This document shows positions 63,085 to 64,000 of a stretch of DNA of 64,000 nt, piece after piece (position 1 is the first letter of the stretch; every line of letters begins with the position of its first letter). Where the stretch lies: contig PHBX01000003.1 in the NCBI GenBank assembly GCA_002842045.1, forward strand, positions 47,084-111,083. The letters are read 5' to 3'. This DNA is from Chloroflexi bacterium HGW-Chloroflexi-3. Its GTDB lineage: Bacteria > Chloroflexota > Anaerolineae > Anaerolineales > Anaerolineaceae. The translations under genes were made by a program, and so were the position numbers. Under the pieces are notes generated by a model. It was not told the DNA's origin. It did not search any database and saw only the letters and a list, made by a program, of their open reading frames with translations.

Positions 63085-63657
63085 TTGAGAATCGTTGTTG
63101 GAATCAGTGGAGCAAGTGGTGCATTTCTCGGGGTTGAAGTTTTACGAGCGTTACGTAGACAGCCCGATGTTGAAATACATTTGATCATTTCTCGATTGGC
63201 AGAAGAAACCATCAAATTGGAATTGGGAATGGAGCCAGAAGAATTGCACGGGCTGGCGGATATGGTGCATGCTAACAATCAATTAGGAGCTACTGTTGCC
63301 AGTGGTTCTTTCCGCATCGCCGGGATGATCATTGTTCCATGCAGCATGAAAACCCTGGCTGGAATCGCCACCGGATATTCAGAGAATCTGTTGTTGCGCG
63401 CTGCTGATGTATGCATCAAAGAACGTCGCAAGCTCGTGGTAGTACCCAGGGAGACGCCATTAAGCGGCATTCACTTGCGCAACATGCTGACTTTGAATGA
63501 TCTGGGGGTGGTTGTTCTGCCAGCCATGATGACCTTCTACCATAAGCCAGATTCCATTCAGGAGATGGTGGATCAACTGGTGGGCAAAATTCTGCTGCAA
63601 TTTGATATTCCCTTTGAGCGCTATGCCCCCTGGGGTGGGTTGGAAGAGGATTTGTAG
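63085..63657 (+). CDS. ubiX: Flavin prenyltransferase UbiX
   Basis: Prenylates FMN to make the cofactor of UbiD-type decarboxylases. VVGISGASGAFLGVEVLRAL (FMN-binding), IVPCSMKTLAGIATGYSENLLLRAADVCIKE and VVVPRETPLSGIHLRNM are complete family motifs. 190 residues. The start is a TTG at 63085, five bases after GGAGG, giving the usual N-terminus RIVVGISGASG. The ubiD-type gene lies about 12 kb upstream (49784). It is followed by a hairpin and is probably monocistronic. Confidence 0.95.
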   Translation: MRIVVGISGASGAFLGVEVLRALRRQPDVEIHLIISRLAEETIKLELGMEPEELHGLADMVHANNQLGATVASGSFRIAGMIIVPCSMKTLAGIATGYSENLLLRAADVCIKERRKLVVVPRETPLSGIHLRNMLTLNDLGVVVLPAMMTFYHKPDSIQEMVDQLVGKILLQFDIPFERYAPWGGLEEDL

Positions 63658-63690
63658 AGTCAACTTGTAAGTATTTTTTACAAGTTGACT
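63658..63690 (+). terminator. Hairpin after ubiX
   Basis: AGTCAACTTGTAA / TTACAAGTTGACT, 13 perfect base pairs with a seven-base loop, starting right after the ubiX stop. An A run follows on the + strand, not a T run, so strength is uncertain. Confidence 0.65.
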
Positions 63691-63712
63691 AAAAAACTTT
63701 AAGGAAACAGCA

Positions 63713-63922
63713 ATGACAATATTTTTATTTGTTGATGAAAGCGGACATGACCACAAGGAATCACCATACGAAGTCTTAGCAGGTATTGCGATAAGCGATC
63801 GCAATCTTTGGAATTTAGTATTGAGAGTAAAAGATATAGAAAAAAAGCTGTTTGGTGATTTTTATTCAACAAATAAAATTGAACTAAAAGCAAAAAAGTT
63901 AGTAACTACTCAGGTAATATGA
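63713..63922 (+). pseudogene. Truncated DUF3800 family protein
   Basis: 69 residues matching only the start of DUF3800 (FLFVDESGHDH, PYEVLAGIAI, FGDFYSTNKIELKAKKL). The family is usually 200 residues or more with an RNase H-like fold and Asp in DESG. Here a stop follows at 63922, and the other two frames also stop within about 40 bases of the break, so no simple frameshift restores it before the window ends. AAGGAAACAGCA precedes the ATG. Probably a fragment. Confidence 0.65.
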
Positions 63923-64000
63923 GTCATTCATCAATAATTATATAGGACAAAAGAATCTATACAGCGGAGAAAAAAAGAGACACAATAGGAGAATGAAACC

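Overview
The window is about 64 kb of bacterial chromosome, most likely from an anaerobic member of the Chloroflexota (class Anaerolineae). The evidence is indirect. The ABC binding lipoproteins carry the long Ala/Pro/Glu-rich linkers typical of that group. Rubrerythrin, aldehyde:ferredoxin oxidoreductases and an F420-type luciferase-like reductase point to an anaerobe. Carbohydrate kinases, dehydrogenases and ABC sugar permeases are dense. No rRNA, tRNA, CRISPR array, transposase or phage gene was seen.

Left part (1-25.1 kb). Three separate cassettes each pair an FGGY carbohydrate kinase with a class I (DhnA/LsrF-type) aldolase. Cassette 1 (1-3969, +) adds a 2-hydroxyacid dehydrogenase and an SDR. 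Cassette 2 (4703-12262, -) is a tightly coupled eight-gene operon that adds a TIM-barrel isomerase, a pteridine-reductase-like SDR, a HAD phosphatase and a three-subunit FAD/[2Fe-2S] amine dehydrogenase. Upstream of it lies an ADH - AOR - FAD oxidoreductase operon (12395-16418, -), then rubrerythrin. Cassette 3 (17487-25105, -) runs from an ABC importer through an amidohydrolase and a zinc dehydrogenase to a kinase and an aldolase.

Centre (25.2-37.5 kb). A GntR/UTRA regulator stands divergent from a second ABC importer, which is followed by a lipoprotein glycerophosphodiester phosphodiesterase. Neither importer has an ATPase here. Then come a hydroxyacid dehydrogenase without the family's catalytic arginine, two URO-D/AcsE-type methyltransferase relatives, a pentapeptide-repeat protein, an MBL hydrolase, and three XRE regulators. 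One of these is fused to a cupin and a NifX-type domain. Another is a bare HTH protein that overlaps a GH31 glycosidase.

Right-centre (37.5-56.7 kb, all +). An almost gapless array holds GH31, a hydantoinase, an amidohydrolase, 2-oxoacid dehydrogenase E1alpha-E1beta-E2, two pteridine-reductase-like SDRs, a second amidohydrolase, a URO-D-like protein, UbiD, an F420-type oxidoreductase, an M20 hydrolase of YgeY type, a knotted carbamoyltransferase of YgeW type, a MoaD-like protein and a tungsten-type AOR. The hydantoinase, SsnA-like, YgeY-like and YgeW-like members recall the bacterial anaerobic purine-degradation set. With the pteridine-reductase-like SDRs, this suggests catabolism of a nitrogen heterocycle (purine, pterin or hydantoin). 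That is an inference.

Right end (56.7-64 kb). An AT-rich pair (GT-C glycosyltransferase, sulfotransferase) is followed by decaying genes: a pirin/CDGSH remnant, a frameshifted GNAT and a truncated DUF3800 gene. An intact second YgeY-like hydrolase and ubiX lie among them.
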